Source: Marchantia polymorpha subsp. ruderalis
Lineage: Eukaryota > Streptophyta > Marchantiopsida > Marchantiales > Marchantiaceae
DNA: 64,000 nt
Direction: 5' to 3'
Assembly (NCBI GenBank): GCA_037833965.1
Contig: AP031357.1
Location: 23,642,001 to 23,706,000, forward strand
Shown here: in pieces, positions 50,201 through 62,565 of the stretch
Position numbering within the stretch: the stretch's first letter is position 1
How the letters are laid out: every line of letters begins with the position of its first letter
Notes under the pieces: generated by a model
The model's input: the letters and a program-made list of their open reading frames with translations, nothing else
What the model was told of the DNA's origin: nothing
Database searches by the model: none
Made by a program: the position numbers and the translations under genes

Positions 50201-52860
50201 TATGTCTACTTCAATATGAATTAAATCCCAGCATATCAATATTTACTCCGGATGACATGTAAGTCCTTTTTTGTAATAGCAATAATTAGATGATAAGCAT
50301 ATATCCTCTAATCTCCATATAGGCAATATGTAATACTGTATAGACCTGCCACATCTAAGGGAATATTATGTGAGTGCCTGAATACCACAGTGCATGTGAG
50401 TCAACCAAGTTAACTAAACAGAAGTGAACTTAAGTATAAATTTAACATAATTACTTTATGAACACTCGTCGTACATACATCACTACACATGTCAAAATGA
50501 TATATATAACACTCTAGTTAATCTTTGTATATATATTAATACTTATATTTTGTTATATTACAAACTTGCAATTATATATGTGCTAGATCTGTCATTTGTT
50601 TAAGAAAAATATTTATATCTTTTCTTTACATAGTCATATAAGAATTTTTAATAGTTATGTTTCATCCATAAGTTTGAAGTACACTTCAAATGAGTATAGG
50701 TGAATTATTAAAACCAAAGAGGATGATAAAAATTATACAGATGTCAATGCATGAAAAAAAATATAATAAAGAAGATGTCAAGAAATAGTATTTGGAATAG
50801 AGACAGGGATTTCTATTTTATTTATCAATAATTTGAAGAGTTCAATGTTTCAAATTTCAACATAATCCTATTGAAACTGTGAACCCCTTCAAGCTTGAAA
50901 TTTTTCTTAGATATATTATAAATTTTGGAATAAGCATTTGAGTTTAAAATATTTGGTGATAAATTTTCACTCAATATTATATATGCATCAAATTGCTATT
51001 TGAAAATTTGTTGGCCTGATATTGTAAAAAAATAAAACATATCAATTATCATGAATAACTATAAATTTTACAAATATCTATATAATAAATATTGAAGGAA
51101 AAAATAGCAATTATTCTATTCATATTTGTCAAAACAGCTCAAAAAATTTAAATTTCAGAGTAAATATCAACAAGACTTAGTTTGTTGTCTCTATAATCCG
51201 TAATTTTTCATATAAGAGCATGATGTACGATAACGCAAATTTTGAATTTAATCATCATGTTCTTTGAATTTTTAAAATATTTTTAGTATAATAAAAATAT
51301 TTAATTTAGCAATTAATGGACTATATTTTATCATATATATATATTATGATAAAATATATCAATTTTGCAAGATTAAAAGATTTTAAATGTATTCCATCAT
51401 TGTATTCAGTATGTTTAGATTTTTCATGAATAAGCGTAAATCTAAAAGATAACCTGATATGCTATATGTTTATTTTTTTATAATAAAAATTTTCAATCAT
51501 TTTTTATTTTCTAAATAAGCATTAGCCACTTTAACATGTTGACTGTCACTTGAAATCTATGTACATGCTATTTTTGAAATTACGATAGAGTTTACAGCAC
51601 ATATTTTCATTTATATATGTTAAATATTAATATTTGGCTTTAGATTTACTTTATAAAAAAATTAAAATTAAACATATTCATAATATTTGGAGCATATGTC
51701 AATTGGAACATATTAAAGAAATAGTAGGTTTTTTTTTTCAAGTGAATGAAACAAAAGTTGAAACGTGATAATGAAATCATAATATTCACAAAATTTAGAA
51801 TGAAATCAATTTTTAAAAAATCCCACAATCATACTGGTACAGATTTAATGCGATAACACGACAATGTATACCTACAAGATGATGATGCATTCGAAAATCT
51901 ATTTGCTGAGTTTTAGATGTGATTTAGGTTAAAACGATGAGAGTTTAATGACAGTAACATGTGAACTGATTTGGATTAACATTTAGGAATCAAAGTGATT
52001 ATGAGATCTCAATAGGTTGAACATTATCGAACGTGAAGTCTGATTCAGAACTAGAATTTTATAGGATCGGGGGTAAATATTGATTCGACTACTAAACTTG
52101 TCACAAATCTTTGTAATTTTACATATATTTGGCTGGTTTGAAATTTTGGTTTTGATAATTTATTGAACCCCTTATTAAAACATGAATCATGCATGACTTT
52201 CAAAGTTTTGGATCTTGAGAATAATTTTCAAGTTATATTATGAATAATCAATTTTGTATTCAATTTTTTTATTCGTAATAATTTTTTAACTATCTCAAAA
52301 TATATAATCAGAATGCTGGGCATTCCTGGTGTATCTTTATGCATTGTGAGATACAGATACACCTAATTTTACTTATCATGTGTTACTCGATGAAATATCA
52401 AAAGGAGGAAATAAGAGAAAACTGCCCAATGAACATAGCATTTTTTTCATATAAAACGAAACTTCCATCGTTTTCATATTATATATATAAAAATGCGTAC
52501 ACAAAAAATTACAAATAAGTTCAATTTTTTATGAAATCTGGTTTCTTTGGAAATATTTTGCATTAGATATATTTATAAATTATACAAATATGTGGAAAAA
52601 AACTGAATACATATGTGTGATATGTATCAGAGGTAACTATAGTTCTTTGAGAAAGATTCAGGTAAAAAACTAAATATCAAAACAGTTGGAACATAAGTGG
52701 ACACATATCATTGAATTTAGACAGAAGGAAAAAATAAAAATTTACTTTTTTGACTTAAATTTACTCTATAAAAGATCATACAGCCATACGTATTCTCATG
52801 TTCATACCAAGGGATTAAACATTATAAAGTACTAACTATACTTTACTACTTATTTCTCCA
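50200..52860. other. AT-rich block
   Basis: The sequence is strongly AT-rich with stops in every frame. A 14 bp perfect inverted repeat lies at 51322-51335 and 51345-51358. No gene or recognisable transposon end is seen. Confidence 0.5.
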
Positions 52861-55800
52861 GCTTCGCTCGTGGCCAACCAAGCCTTGCAAGAAACATGTA
52901 ATGAGATGTGAACCTTTCATTGTTATTTCTGGAATCTGTATTTCTTATCACTTGCAAATCATGAATTTATTGAAGTCACGACATGCCTATTCCACATTAA
53001 TAAGAATTATGTGTGCTGCATAAAATGTAACTGCAGCGGTTTGTGTTTTCCAACTGACCTGCTAAAAACCTGCGCCCGAGCCCCAACTCAACTTTGACTG
53101 ATCTTCGTGGATGAACTTCGTTCCAAACCATTACCCTGAACATCGTCCGGCGAGCCGGTCACAGTGACATCTACTGTAACCTCGTAAAATCACTTCTGGT
53201 ACTAACCGCGTCAGTGTCTTGCAGCTCCCGCCATTCTTCTCGAAGTTTGTCGGCTTCAGTTGCGGCATTGACCTTACCCTTTACCATTCACAGCTGTTCA
53301 AAGGGACAGAGGGATAAATATAACTCATACGTATTTATTATATTCATCTACCAGTACAATACACAGCTTTTGGACACTTGCAGCATAAGTATGAGATATT
53401 CCAACGTGGTCGAGGTGTGGAGATCATGCATGCCAGCTATGAGTCAACAATGTTCAACCTAGTACGTGTCAAGATATGCTTAACCTATGACCTGTAAGCT
53501 GGAGGTGTAAGCGTTGTCCTACACGTGTCCCAGTAATTCAAATTTAGCTTTATCTCTGAGACAGTAAATCAGAGCATTATTGCCAGGGTACCACGTGTTG
53601 GCCTTGGCCCATGTCTAAAAGACGCCGATGGCGGCTCGCCTTCGTTAGTAGAACATTCAGGGTATTGTCTGATTATCTGCTTTATTATAAATAGTATGTT
53701 CCGAATAACATAACCTACGCGGCAGCCATAGTCCTGTGAGGGCTAGTTTCCTTACTTGGAGCCCGTTCTGTTTCAACTCCTGGATTTACAATTTATAAGT
53801 ACTAATTATTTTCTTACTTCGGGTTAGAAAGTCAATCACTGTGCTTGGTGTATATTTTCATTTAAAACTGTCGAGCTCGCCTTGGCTTATTAACGAATAC
53901 TTTTCTCATGGTGGACCATAGGAGTATAATAAGAAATATTATTGCATTCAACGTTAGGGGTCCATTCTGAATGCCACAAACATCCCCAGTTTCACAGGGG
54001 ATTTATCAAATAGAGAATATGCATAGGATATTGTGAAATGCTACTGGACGTTTAGGGGATGACCTCAATCTTTGATATCTATCAGGCAGGCTTGGAAATA
54101 AAAAGTCGGTCTGTAACGTCTGACACCACGAGGATTGTGGGGTTGAAACTGTTTCCTTTCATGATTATTATATAAGTTACAAACGGGATCACTTTAATGG
54201 GCAGACAGAAAGAAAGAAACAGAGAGAAGCACACTTCACATCGAGTTCATTGTTGGTGAGGACCTAATGTTGCGAGATGAGAGGTGAATCAACATTGTGT
54301 TCATCAGGATGTGCGGTAATGATGTGCTGGAGAGCATGAAGAGGTTCAGATGCAAAGACAGTCATCTTCCTCTTTCACGCTGATCCTAAATGGAGCTCTC
54401 AAGTTAACTAGGTTGGACTGAGCAATATAGCCAAGAGGAAGTTGACACCCGTCAAATCGCACACAAATAACCAAATGTGTAACACGGAGCTAGATTTCAA
54501 TATTATCATAATGGAATATAATATGTAATTCGGAAATCAATATAAAAAATTTATGTATTAGGAGTTAGTAAACTCTTTTGTCCTTACTTTTCTAGAAATT
54601 ACACCAGATAATGTTCTATATAGAATAATGCTATCATATTGGAGAAAATCTAGCAATATTCATGTAATACGGTAGATTATGGAATGACTTTTAAAAAAGA
54701 AATGTGGAGTGATTGTCAATTGTTACGGGGATATGTTTTAGTGTGAGACCACATATTATAAGACTTAAAGCAAGCATAACACCTGCATAATGTTTGACGC
54801 GATTTTACAATCTATGTGCAAAAATGCCTTGCCATTGAAAATCTTGTACAAGTTGTTTCATTTCAAGTCGTCTTCTTAGCCCTTTTTTCCTCATGTATAT
54901 ATGGATGTATGTGGTCTGAAATAGTTAATCGAGAAGATCAGACAAAACCCTTACAGCACGCGATTACGCAAACCAGGCAAAACCCATCTGTCAAATGAAG
55001 GAGAAACACATTGCAAATGTAGAACTATTGAACATGTGACGATGAAAGATGGCGAACTACCGAGACTTACAGGAGATTAGCCCTGCTCATTAGCATACAG
55101 TAAAAGAAATCGCATGGTTTAGGAAGCGATGGGTTCAGTCCACAATTCGTGGAGATCACAGTACGTCGATTCCTGAAGGGAGAAGGTGTTGCGTCTGAGA
55201 ATTTTCTTCCCAAAGGCCTCTTATCTATACAATTATATATATAGACCATGTTCGAATCCAGTTTGTAAAAATAAACAAGTATTGAATTACACCGTTTTCC
55301 ACATAGTAAGCCATTGTTCCACATGTTACTAGACAACCTGGATTAAATACATTTGAATTTACTATTTAATAAGTAACATAGCGTAAAAGGATGGGAGGAC
55401 GAAATTAAACAATATATGGTTCAGTCAAATATGTATCATAGCTCCATTATACTTTCAAAAGGTTTTTTGAAGTAAAATTGTAATTAGGAGCTAGCTCCAG
55501 GAGTATCATAGTGGAGAATAAATTTTACCTGAGATATCTTAACTATAAGGATCTAAAGTCTTAAGCCACATCATTTCAAGTCAATCACTCTAGTGTGGAT
55601 GGTGCTTTTTCAAATTTTCAAATAAAAATCTTCCTTTTTACATTCAATTTGTTTTGAAGTTTATAAATTAAATAAACACATGTCTAAAAGAGTCTGTACA
55701 AAATGCTGAAGTGAATGATATCTCATGTCCTGTAGTATGACCGCATGTTCTATGTTATTTCACACTCTCTTGAGAACTCTTACACGCACTTCATATGACT

Positions 55801-56009
55801 TTATGTAACTTCAAACCTAGAGTATCATAGATGTGAACTATATGCATTTATGGAGACCTTAGACCTTGCCGCCCATTATATTGAAATTGTGGATAATCTT
55901 TCATTCAATCAGTGTCACATGTAGTATTTGTAAGCACTGCACTTATAATATGTTCATTTCAGACCAAGGCAGACTCCAACGCTTACCCATCTTAATCCGG
56001 GGGTATCAA
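52861..56009. other. Intergenic, no supported gene
   Basis: Composition is moderate. Frames at 53214-53462 (plus) and 55067-55336 (minus) are short and have no domain. I see no RNA gene. Confidence 0.45.
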
Positions 56010-56069
56010 CACTTTCATGCCATATCAAACAACGATCATGATAAGGTGGTTTGATATGGCATGAAAGTG
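56010..56069. repeat. Perfect 21 bp inverted repeat with 18-base loop
   Basis: Arms 56010-56030 and 56049-56069 are exact reverse complements over all 21 bases, with an 18-base loop. Pairing stops at both ends of the arms. The whole hairpin is 60 bases long and lies in intergenic DNA. Confidence 0.9.
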
Positions 56070-57875
56070 GCCATTTGTAACTATATTCTACAATACAAAA
56101 TTGCAAAAAATCAGAATGTATTGTTTACTTACATATGACTCTTCCCCTCACCTTTTTTTGTTATACTACTTCATTATGCGTCTTATATATGAAATAATTT
56201 AAACTTTACACCAACTCACCTCCAAGTACTATTCACATACGTATATAAAAAAAATACATAGAGTCACACTGAGTTTGCTTCGAAAAGTGCACAAGATTTT
56301 TTTTCTCTCTTTGTAGCAGAAAATTAGAAACGGGAATGGATACCTATCCCTTGCTGAATCCTCATTCGTCCTAATTCGGCATTCCAACATATAAAGCAAA
56401 ATATCTCTCGGAAGTAGGCTTCTCGAAGCAGGTAAGCCTAGTACATCTCGCGAGCGGTGTTACAACCTGTGATGTGATGTTGTGACGAGGGCAGTTTCCG
56501 TGGATCCGTCGATGGGCACTTATCACTTTGTCTCAAGCCCTGGAATTGTTAATGATGCACGAGCGTCAAGCTGTGTTGACTGCAGCATCGGTCATTTCGA
56601 GTGCATGGATAGGCATGTAGATCCTCGAACACAATGGACCTCAAATCCATCCCCAGTACAAGTGTCATGCCTGGGACTCGTCTCCTCATAGACTTGCCAG
56701 ATCACATTCCCAGAGGATCGCCTCAAGAAGCCTCCACTTGTACAAAGTGAAGGCTGGGAATTTTGGCAGGTGACACCGCTGAAAGGAGTCCCTCCATGGA
56801 ACTCCGTAGCCGCAGTACCACAGTCCGTATCTACCTGGCTATGTGACCGGAACTAGTACAGCAGGAACGTCGAGAAATGAGCGCCAAGTGGATAACGAAG
56901 TAGAGAAAGTTCAGAGTTCTTCTAAATTAAGAGTGGGAGATGACCGCGCGTGCGATGGAAATGGATATGGTCGACAAGTATAGCAGTGATTTTACAGGAC
57001 TGTAAATGGGAAACTTACAGTCCCCGGCCCTGAACCGCCAACATACTCAGCAGCACCTCGACAGAGAGACTCTCTTTCGCTTACGCCCTGTACACGTGTC
57101 GGTAGAGGCAACTGCTGCTGGTGCTGGTGCTATTTGGCACCGCCGGTAGCCTTGCGGACTGTCGACGAGGTCAGTTTGCGGTGATTCTTCCCCTACCAGG
57201 CAGGCTCTCCTCCGAACGCAGTAGCTCCCGCCGGTCCAGTCCAGCTCGGAGACCAATGCCGACGAGACCTGTCGTATGTTTGTCGGAGAGCAGTTCTACT
57301 TGTCCTCCCTCTTCCAGATCTGAGCTTGATACGTCTTCCCCGCCTTTCGGGGAAAGCACCGAGAGTCTCCGCTGGAAGCAGGCCGTGCTTCCACACGAAG
57401 GGCTCCCTTACTGTGCCGTCTTTCGAGCCCACCTCGAACGGCAACACGTCGCAGCTGCTCGACGTCATCATCATCACCGGGGACATGCACGCTCACCGGC
57501 GATCCTCCTCGTCCACCTTCTGCCGCTTTCGATGTGGACTGGATCTCGTCCAGTCCGTGAAACATTCCCCGGCCAACCTCTGCTGACCTGGACAGTACAA
57601 TGCATGCCTCTTCTGTGTGCCGGAACTCCGTATGCATAAATTCGACACCGCATCACCGCGACGGCGCAGATCGGAACCGCGATCGCCCACGCGACCACGA
57701 CCGGACTGTTCTCGGACCACATCCGCAGTGACACGCTCAGCCGGAACTCCCCTCTTGGACCGCGGGTAGAGGTTGACCACCGAGTGGGACGGGAAAGAGT
57801 CCAACGTCAATTTGGATATGACATGAAATCAAATAAAAATTTAGAAGAAGATGTTGCGCGAGGAAATGACCAGTG
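56070..57875. other. Intergenic, including a GC-rich patch
   Basis: From about 57000 to 57780 the DNA is GC-rich, with overlapping open frames on both strands (for example plus 57121-57639 and three minus frames). None shows a family motif, and the antisense overlap suggests composition. One minus-strand reading has a hydrophobic, membrane-like stretch at about 57640-57710, so an eroded gene cannot be excluded. A palindromic CACGTG lies at 57093-57098. Confidence 0.4.
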
Positions 57876-57910
57876 TACAGAAGGCTTCTGTACGCTTCTG
57901 TCAGAAGCGT
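57876..57910. repeat. Two abutting palindromes
   Basis: The first (57876-57892) has eight-base arms around one base. The second (57892-57910) has nine-base arms around one base. Both are built from CTTCTG/CAGAAG. They lie about 1.1 kb before the COR413 TATA box. Confidence 0.75.
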
Positions 57911-58513
57911 AATAGTTGCAAATGTATTAGGATTAGTGCATCTTCGATATTTAATTAGCATGAACCTAAAACTAGATAGCTGGGTTGAGGAGTTGCGAAG
58001 CTTGATAAATTAGTTGGGCTTCGAACGAAGATTACTCTTACTTTCGCTTCGCTACCGTGGGAAGAAGTGAGTTCTCTCGTTTAACAATGTTTCATTATTC
58101 ATGTAGCGAATGCATTTCCACATTCACCAAGCATCGTTCACCTTGTGTATGTTTCATCCTTAAATGTGAATGCTGATGTCTTCCAAGTGTGGTTAGCATG
58201 CAAAAATATCTGTATGTATGCACTTTATTGCAAAGAAGTTGCGTACGGAGTCAACGAAAGTTTGAACCTCATTTCTAAGGTTCCCGGGTCAAAAGATATA
58301 ATAAATGTAGAAAGATAAAGTACAGTTTCCAACATACACTCAACCTTCATAAATTTATTTCAATTTGATTACATCAAGTTTAATTCAACATATTACATAT
58401 GATTATTAAAATGTAATATATATGAACCATATAGCCATATATGCTCTCTCAATCAATATGTGGAGAGGTGCCTATTGGAGCGAGATACAGTTGGAAAACC
58501 AATGACCAATGAT

Positions 58514-58536
58514 GTCGGCTCAAGAGAGCGACCGAC
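58514..58536. promoter_or_regulatory. Paired CRT/DRE cores in opposite orientation
   Basis: GCCGAC reads on the minus strand (58514-58519) and ACCGAC on the plus strand (58531-58536), twelve bases apart. RCCGAC is the core bound by CBF/DREB factors in cold and drought responses. They lie about 470 bases before the TATA box. Function is inferred from the known motif and the gene's family. Confidence 0.45.
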
Positions 58537-58881
58537 ACACGGAGGCGAAACCTTTGCTGCTCATGCAGAGGTAACCGGAAATCCTGGAGCAGAGGGCTCT
58601 CGGCTGCTCCAGCTGACTGGTGATTGCCAGTTCAGAGGTCTCGGAGGCTCTCGGAGTCGGAACCTGGCCTCTGTCACCCAACTTGAGGTTCCACCTCAAG
58701 TCGACTGATAAAGCCCGACCACAGGGGAAGCACCGTAAGCAGTGTTGTTACCATGTTACAGGCTCAACCTGGGAAGTTTAGTGGTTACAGTCGTTTAACT
58801 GTAGTTTACTCTGAGACAAGGTAGTCAACTACCCTGTATCATACAGGGATTGCCGTAGGCGACGTTCTTGTGAGACGGAGA

Positions 58882-58886
58882 ACGTG
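58882..58886 (+). promoter_or_regulatory. ABRE-type ACGTG core
   Basis: ACGTG in the context AACGTGC lies about 110 bases before the TATA box. It is compatible with ABA-responsive bZIP binding; a five-base match is weak by itself. Confidence 0.35.
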
Positions 58887-58995
58887 CAGGCAGTGTAGAG
58901 AGCGTTCTTGTAGCCTGAACTGCAGAGCGTCGTCGAGAGAGGTGATGGAGCCAGGGGGAAGAGGGAGGTGTGGAAAGGGCTCGGAGCTGGGATCG

Positions 58996-59001
58996 TATAT
59001 A
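58996..59001 (+). promoter_or_regulatory. TATA box of the COR413 gene
   Basis: TATATA lies in an otherwise GC-rich stretch, 132 bases before the start codon. This places transcription start near 59025-59035 and gives a leader of about 100 bases. Confidence 0.6.
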
Positions 59002-59045
59002 GACGCGGCAGGAAATGTCTTCCTTTGTGTGATCGCTGCGGTGGT

Positions 59046-59090
59046 ATGAACAGGAGAGGAGGGGTTGATCTTTTTACGAAGGAAAATTAA
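59046..59090 (+). CDS. Leader uORF of 14 codons before COR413
   Basis: ATG at 59046 opens MNRRGGVDLFTKEN and stops at TAA (59088-59090), 37 bases before the COR413 ATG. If transcription starts about 30 bases after the TATA box, this uORF is inside the mRNA leader and could reduce translation of the main frame. Confidence 0.4.
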   Translation: MNRRGGVDLFTKEN

Positions 59091-59127
59091 AATTTAGACG
59101 TCAGCCAGCACATCTCGCAGGCTAAGG

Positions 59128-60872
59128 ATGGTTGGATCAAGGAGCCTGCTCTCTTTGAGCGACGGTATCAACATGGACGGGACCATCGGTTCCGATTTGC
59201 AGACAATTATGGCCGCTACTGGCAGTCTGGGATCGCACATCTACACCAATGTCGGAAACGCCTTCTCAAATGGAAGCTTCCTGACTTGGCTGGCACTCAT
59301 CGCCGCTGTGTAAGTGTTCGTCACCTGAGCTTGTTCGCTTACCTTCTCCTGGAATGCGCACCTCGCTCTTGTTTGTGCCAAGGTTCCCCAAAGTGTTTGC
59401 ACCTTGCATTCTCGGGTTTCAACCCTGCTCCTTTCTAAACTAATTGAATATTCTCAAGGTCTACAGGACTGTCAGTCAATCGTTGAGGGTCTTCAATCCT
59501 TTCTCATGAGCTTCAGCAGCAGTCACTCTCTCTGGGTGTAGCACTTTCACATGACTGGTACCTCCACCTTTACAGTCTAACTAGTAGTTCAGGTAACAAG
59601 AGGATTGCTCCATCCAGTCTCGGAACCAGTTGCCGTGGCTTACTGGCAGTGGATTATCACTTCTGATTGGTTTCATGGAAATAGCGAGTATACGAACTGT
59701 CGAGTGTAAGCAGCTGCCAGGAGGAAGACAGCCTTTTAGTCACTTTGAGTCCCAATATTGCCCATACACAGCCCTGAGTTATGTGAATTTGGGAGCAGCA
59801 AAGTGAGGTAGTGATCAGCCAGGGGAGGAGGAGCAAAGTGGATGGAGCCCGTAATTTGTATAGTGCAAAGCTGTATGGCTCCAAGTGGTTCGGGAACGCA
59901 GCGTTTAGAGTGCTTTGGCCGATGTGTCATGAAGATGTACTCTTTGTCGAAGCTGGAGTTTAAGTGTGGTGGTAACTATCCGTGACTTCATGGAGCCAGT
60001 CGGAGAGCACTTGAGCTGTGACTGCAAGTCCTACGCCTGGCGAACTGGTTGCTCGTGTTTTCTGGATCCGGTCTGACTGTAGAAAACTCCCCGTGCAGGT
60101 ATCTATTCGTCTTGGACCGTACCAACTGGAGGACCAACATTCTTACTGCTCTGCTTGTGCCCTACATTGGACTTAATCTTCCGGGAGTTCTCCTCAAAAT
60201 TCTCCGGTACATGCCTGCTCTCTTTTCCTTGGTGAAGTTTTCCTTGTTAGGGTCAATCGTGCTCTCTAGAACCTCTTCCTCGTGAAACTTTTTTTTATGT
60301 GTTGTTATTGTGCACGGTGGGATTTGTCTCTAGAATAGGAGCTGACTTTGGAATAGATCTGAGCTTCGAGCCTAACTTCTCTGTCTTCTCTCCGCAGCGG
60401 TGACATCGGATATTGGCTTGCCTTCATTGCCGTTGTATTGCGACTCTTCTTCCCCAAACACTTTCCAGGTTTGCATAAGCTCGGCCCTACACGAAAACTG
60501 CCGATATCTTTCACGAGTGTTTCAGCTATGGATGTTATGATTTCGTGACGCTCTTTCTAATGCTTCTTTACTCGCCTCTATATTTTTGGTCTTCCGCATC
60601 TGACATTGCCTGTTTTAGAACTTAAAGAACATGCTGAGCTACCAGCGTGCCTGATCCTGTTGGTGGTGACTGCCCCGATGATGCTCGTGAACGTCCGCTT
60701 CACCTTGATCGGAGAGCTTATCAGTTTGGCCATCGGTGTGTACCTCCTCGTTGATCACATTAAGGCTGCTGGCGGTGTACGCAAAGCCTTCGCGGAACGA
60801 GGAGTCCCAATCACCATCGGCATTTTCTTGTTGTTTATTGCTCCCCTTTGCCAACTCTTCTGGCCACTGTGA
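59128..60872 (+). CDS. COR413-PM-like: COR413 cold-acclimation membrane protein (plasma-membrane type)
   Basis: Four exons (59128-59309, 60099-60206, 60398-60468, 60619-60872) with matching phases encode 204 residues. The COR413 family consists of plant multi-pass membrane proteins induced by cold, drought or ABA; their molecular activity is not settled. Family landmarks are YLFVLDRTNWRTNILTALLVPYI across the exon 1-2 junction, LPGVLLKILRG, the exon 3 core GYWLAFIAVVLRLFFPKHFP, and in exon 4 ELPACLILLVVTAP, VYLLVDHIKAAGGVRKAF and a hydrophobic end. I count about six hydrophobic segments. The length and the absence of a transit-like N-terminus favour the plasma-membrane subgroup over the plastid inner-envelope one. 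The start is the first ATG that gives the family's N-terminus; a separate short uORF precedes it. Confidence 0.94.
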
Positions 60873-61832
60873 GGACTTGTTGAGTTCTATGCTCCTCGAA
60901 TCCTCCTCACTCAGGAAAAAGACATGCGCTGTACAGCATGAGACATCTGTTTCTTCGCTTGTATGTAACATTCCACTTATTATATACATAAATGTTTAAA
61001 TCTTGTATCCATCACGGCACTGAAAATTCGAGAAGCTGGGTTTGTTATGCGGGTATCTCGGCCACGTGCAGTTCATGTGAGAATGATTAGTTACATCGAT
61101 CGGAATTTTTTTTCGAAGAAGTGGAGGAAGGTGTGAAGATCATAATGATATCTAGATTGAACATAATTTTCAAGTATAATTTTCAACTTGCAGTTTTAAC
61201 ATCATATTTACTGTGAATTTGAAGAGGAAAAAAAAAATTAGGTAGGTCAATAGAACAAGTCATCAAAGTAAAGTTGAAAAACTTAAAACTTAAACCATGT
61301 GAAAGGGGAAAAATGTATTATGATCAAGTGGCCAAATAAACACTATTCAATAAAACACGTATGTCTATAATATTATACAGTGAACATTTTTAAGCTTCTA
61401 GTTTACTAAAAGATAATGCTGAAATTGAATAAACCTTATCTACTACACTATATTTCTACTTTGCAATTTAGACACGAGCGAAACTGTATAATAAAACTGC
61501 GTGTGAAAGGGAGAAAGTGAGGTACAATCTAGTACAACTACCAATTGGCGGCTCATAAATGACAGTCACATTATCGTTACGTTCTCTAGATGAAATGCGA
61601 CAGTTGTCACAGCATGGTAGAGAGAAATGTGGATAGATGTGAAGGAAACAACTCAAGCCTGCCTGGGTGGGTCGGAGGAAGAGATAGGAAAAAAATTGTT
61701 AGCAGCTGACGGGATGTCGTACACTCTGGTGGAAAAACCGTCGTTTCTTGACAATTGATAATCAGATACACATGCGAAGAAAAGAAATAGTGTGTTAGTG
61801 CCGAGAGAAGCAAACGTCTAGGCAAGGCCATT
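60873..61832. other. COR413 3' flank and intergenic DNA
   Basis: Probable 3' UTR is followed by AT-leaning intergenic sequence. No gene is seen. Confidence 0.5.
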
Positions 61833-61887
61833 ATGAATTCGGGTGAAGCTTGGCCTGCGAGCGAGCGGGTTATCATTGATCATCAGG

Positions 61888-62565
61888 ATGTGGCTGCACC
61901 ACGGGATTGTGGTGCCTGTTAGCGCCATCAGATACTCACAAGATTTTATACTGTCCATTTTCGACGACAAGCGCAGCCTAGCAGATACTGTGAATCAGAT
62001 AGTTTCGGGAAAGATCTCTGCCCAGAATGCACCGAGATTGATCGTTTGGTTCTATGGCGATCACTTATTCACTCAACACAATCGATGGCTTTGGTGTTTC
62101 CAGAAGGCCGGCGTGGAAAAGTTAATTGTGAGTCTTGTGTGTCCTAGAAAGTTTAGCAGATGTGGTAAGAAATGGATGACGTTTGAGTACACCGAGAATT
62201 ATTCAAGATATGCGGATCCGAGTTTCGTTCCAGCAATTCGTCAAGTCAGCTCGGTAGAGCCTCCGCAAAAAAACCATCGACGAAGGTCTCGGAATTGGGT
62301 GCAGCCCAACGAGGACTGCCGGGGAAGTGATGAATGCCTGAAGACTGATGGTCGAGATCAGCCCCCACCTCCGAGCAATCGTCCACAGTCGAGGCCTCCA
62401 ATTACATGTACACGACTCGAGACGCCAATTACTACGAGAACCACAAAGGGTTCATCGACTGCTGTCCATGCTGAGGACGTGTGTTCTGCTCCTGAGGAAA
62501 GTCCACAGGTTGTCCCTTCTGCTCGTAATATTATTCGACTTGGGTCTCCAATTGCCGCTAAATAA
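61888..62565 (+). CDS. Small protein with a ParB/sulfiredoxin-like N-terminal part, Pro-rich tail
   Basis: One exon encodes 225 residues from the ATG at 61888. The first ~90 residues hold VPVSAIRYSQDFI, a DDKRSLADTVNQIVSG segment, an IVWFYGDHLFTQHNRWLWCF segment and then KLIVSLV. The pattern (a V-P-V-x-x-I-R start, a short linker helix, then N-R-x-L-x-C-F) recalls small ParB/sulfiredoxin-fold domains that recur in plant and protist genomes; that match is from memory and uncertain. The rest is basic (HRRRSRNW) and then Pro/Thr/Ser-rich, likely disordered. No catalytic residue is evident. An ATG at 61833 opens a 29-codon out-of-frame frame overlapping this start, so an upstream coding exon or a different start is possible. 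Confidence 0.55.
   Translation: MWLHHGIVVPVSAIRYSQDFILSIFDDKRSLADTVNQIVSGKISAQNAPRLIVWFYGDHLFTQHNRWLWCFQKAGVEKLIVSLVCPRKFSRCGKKWMTFEYTENYSRYADPSFVPAIRQVSSVEPPQKNHRRRSRNWVQPNEDCRGSDECLKTDGRDQPPPPSNRPQSRPPITCTRLETPITTRTTKGSSTAVHAEDVCSAPEESPQVVPSARNIIRLGSPIAAK

Larger units (their letters stand above)
57911..58995 (+). promoter_or_regulatory. COR413 promoter region
   Basis: Upstream sequence of the COR413 gene. CRT/DRE cores at 58514-58519 and 58531-58536 and an ABRE core at 58882-58886 are listed separately. The frame at 58460-58708 has no domain and lies wholly in this region. Confidence 0.5.

Noticed and set aside
55245..55265. GTTCGAATCC resembling a tRNA T-loop
   Set aside because: No T-stem pairing and no A box at the right distance on either strand.
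57121..57810. Overlapping frames on both strands in a GC-rich patch
   Set aside because: No frame carries a family motif for more than a short stretch; a hydrophobic piece on the minus strand is not enough to call a gene.
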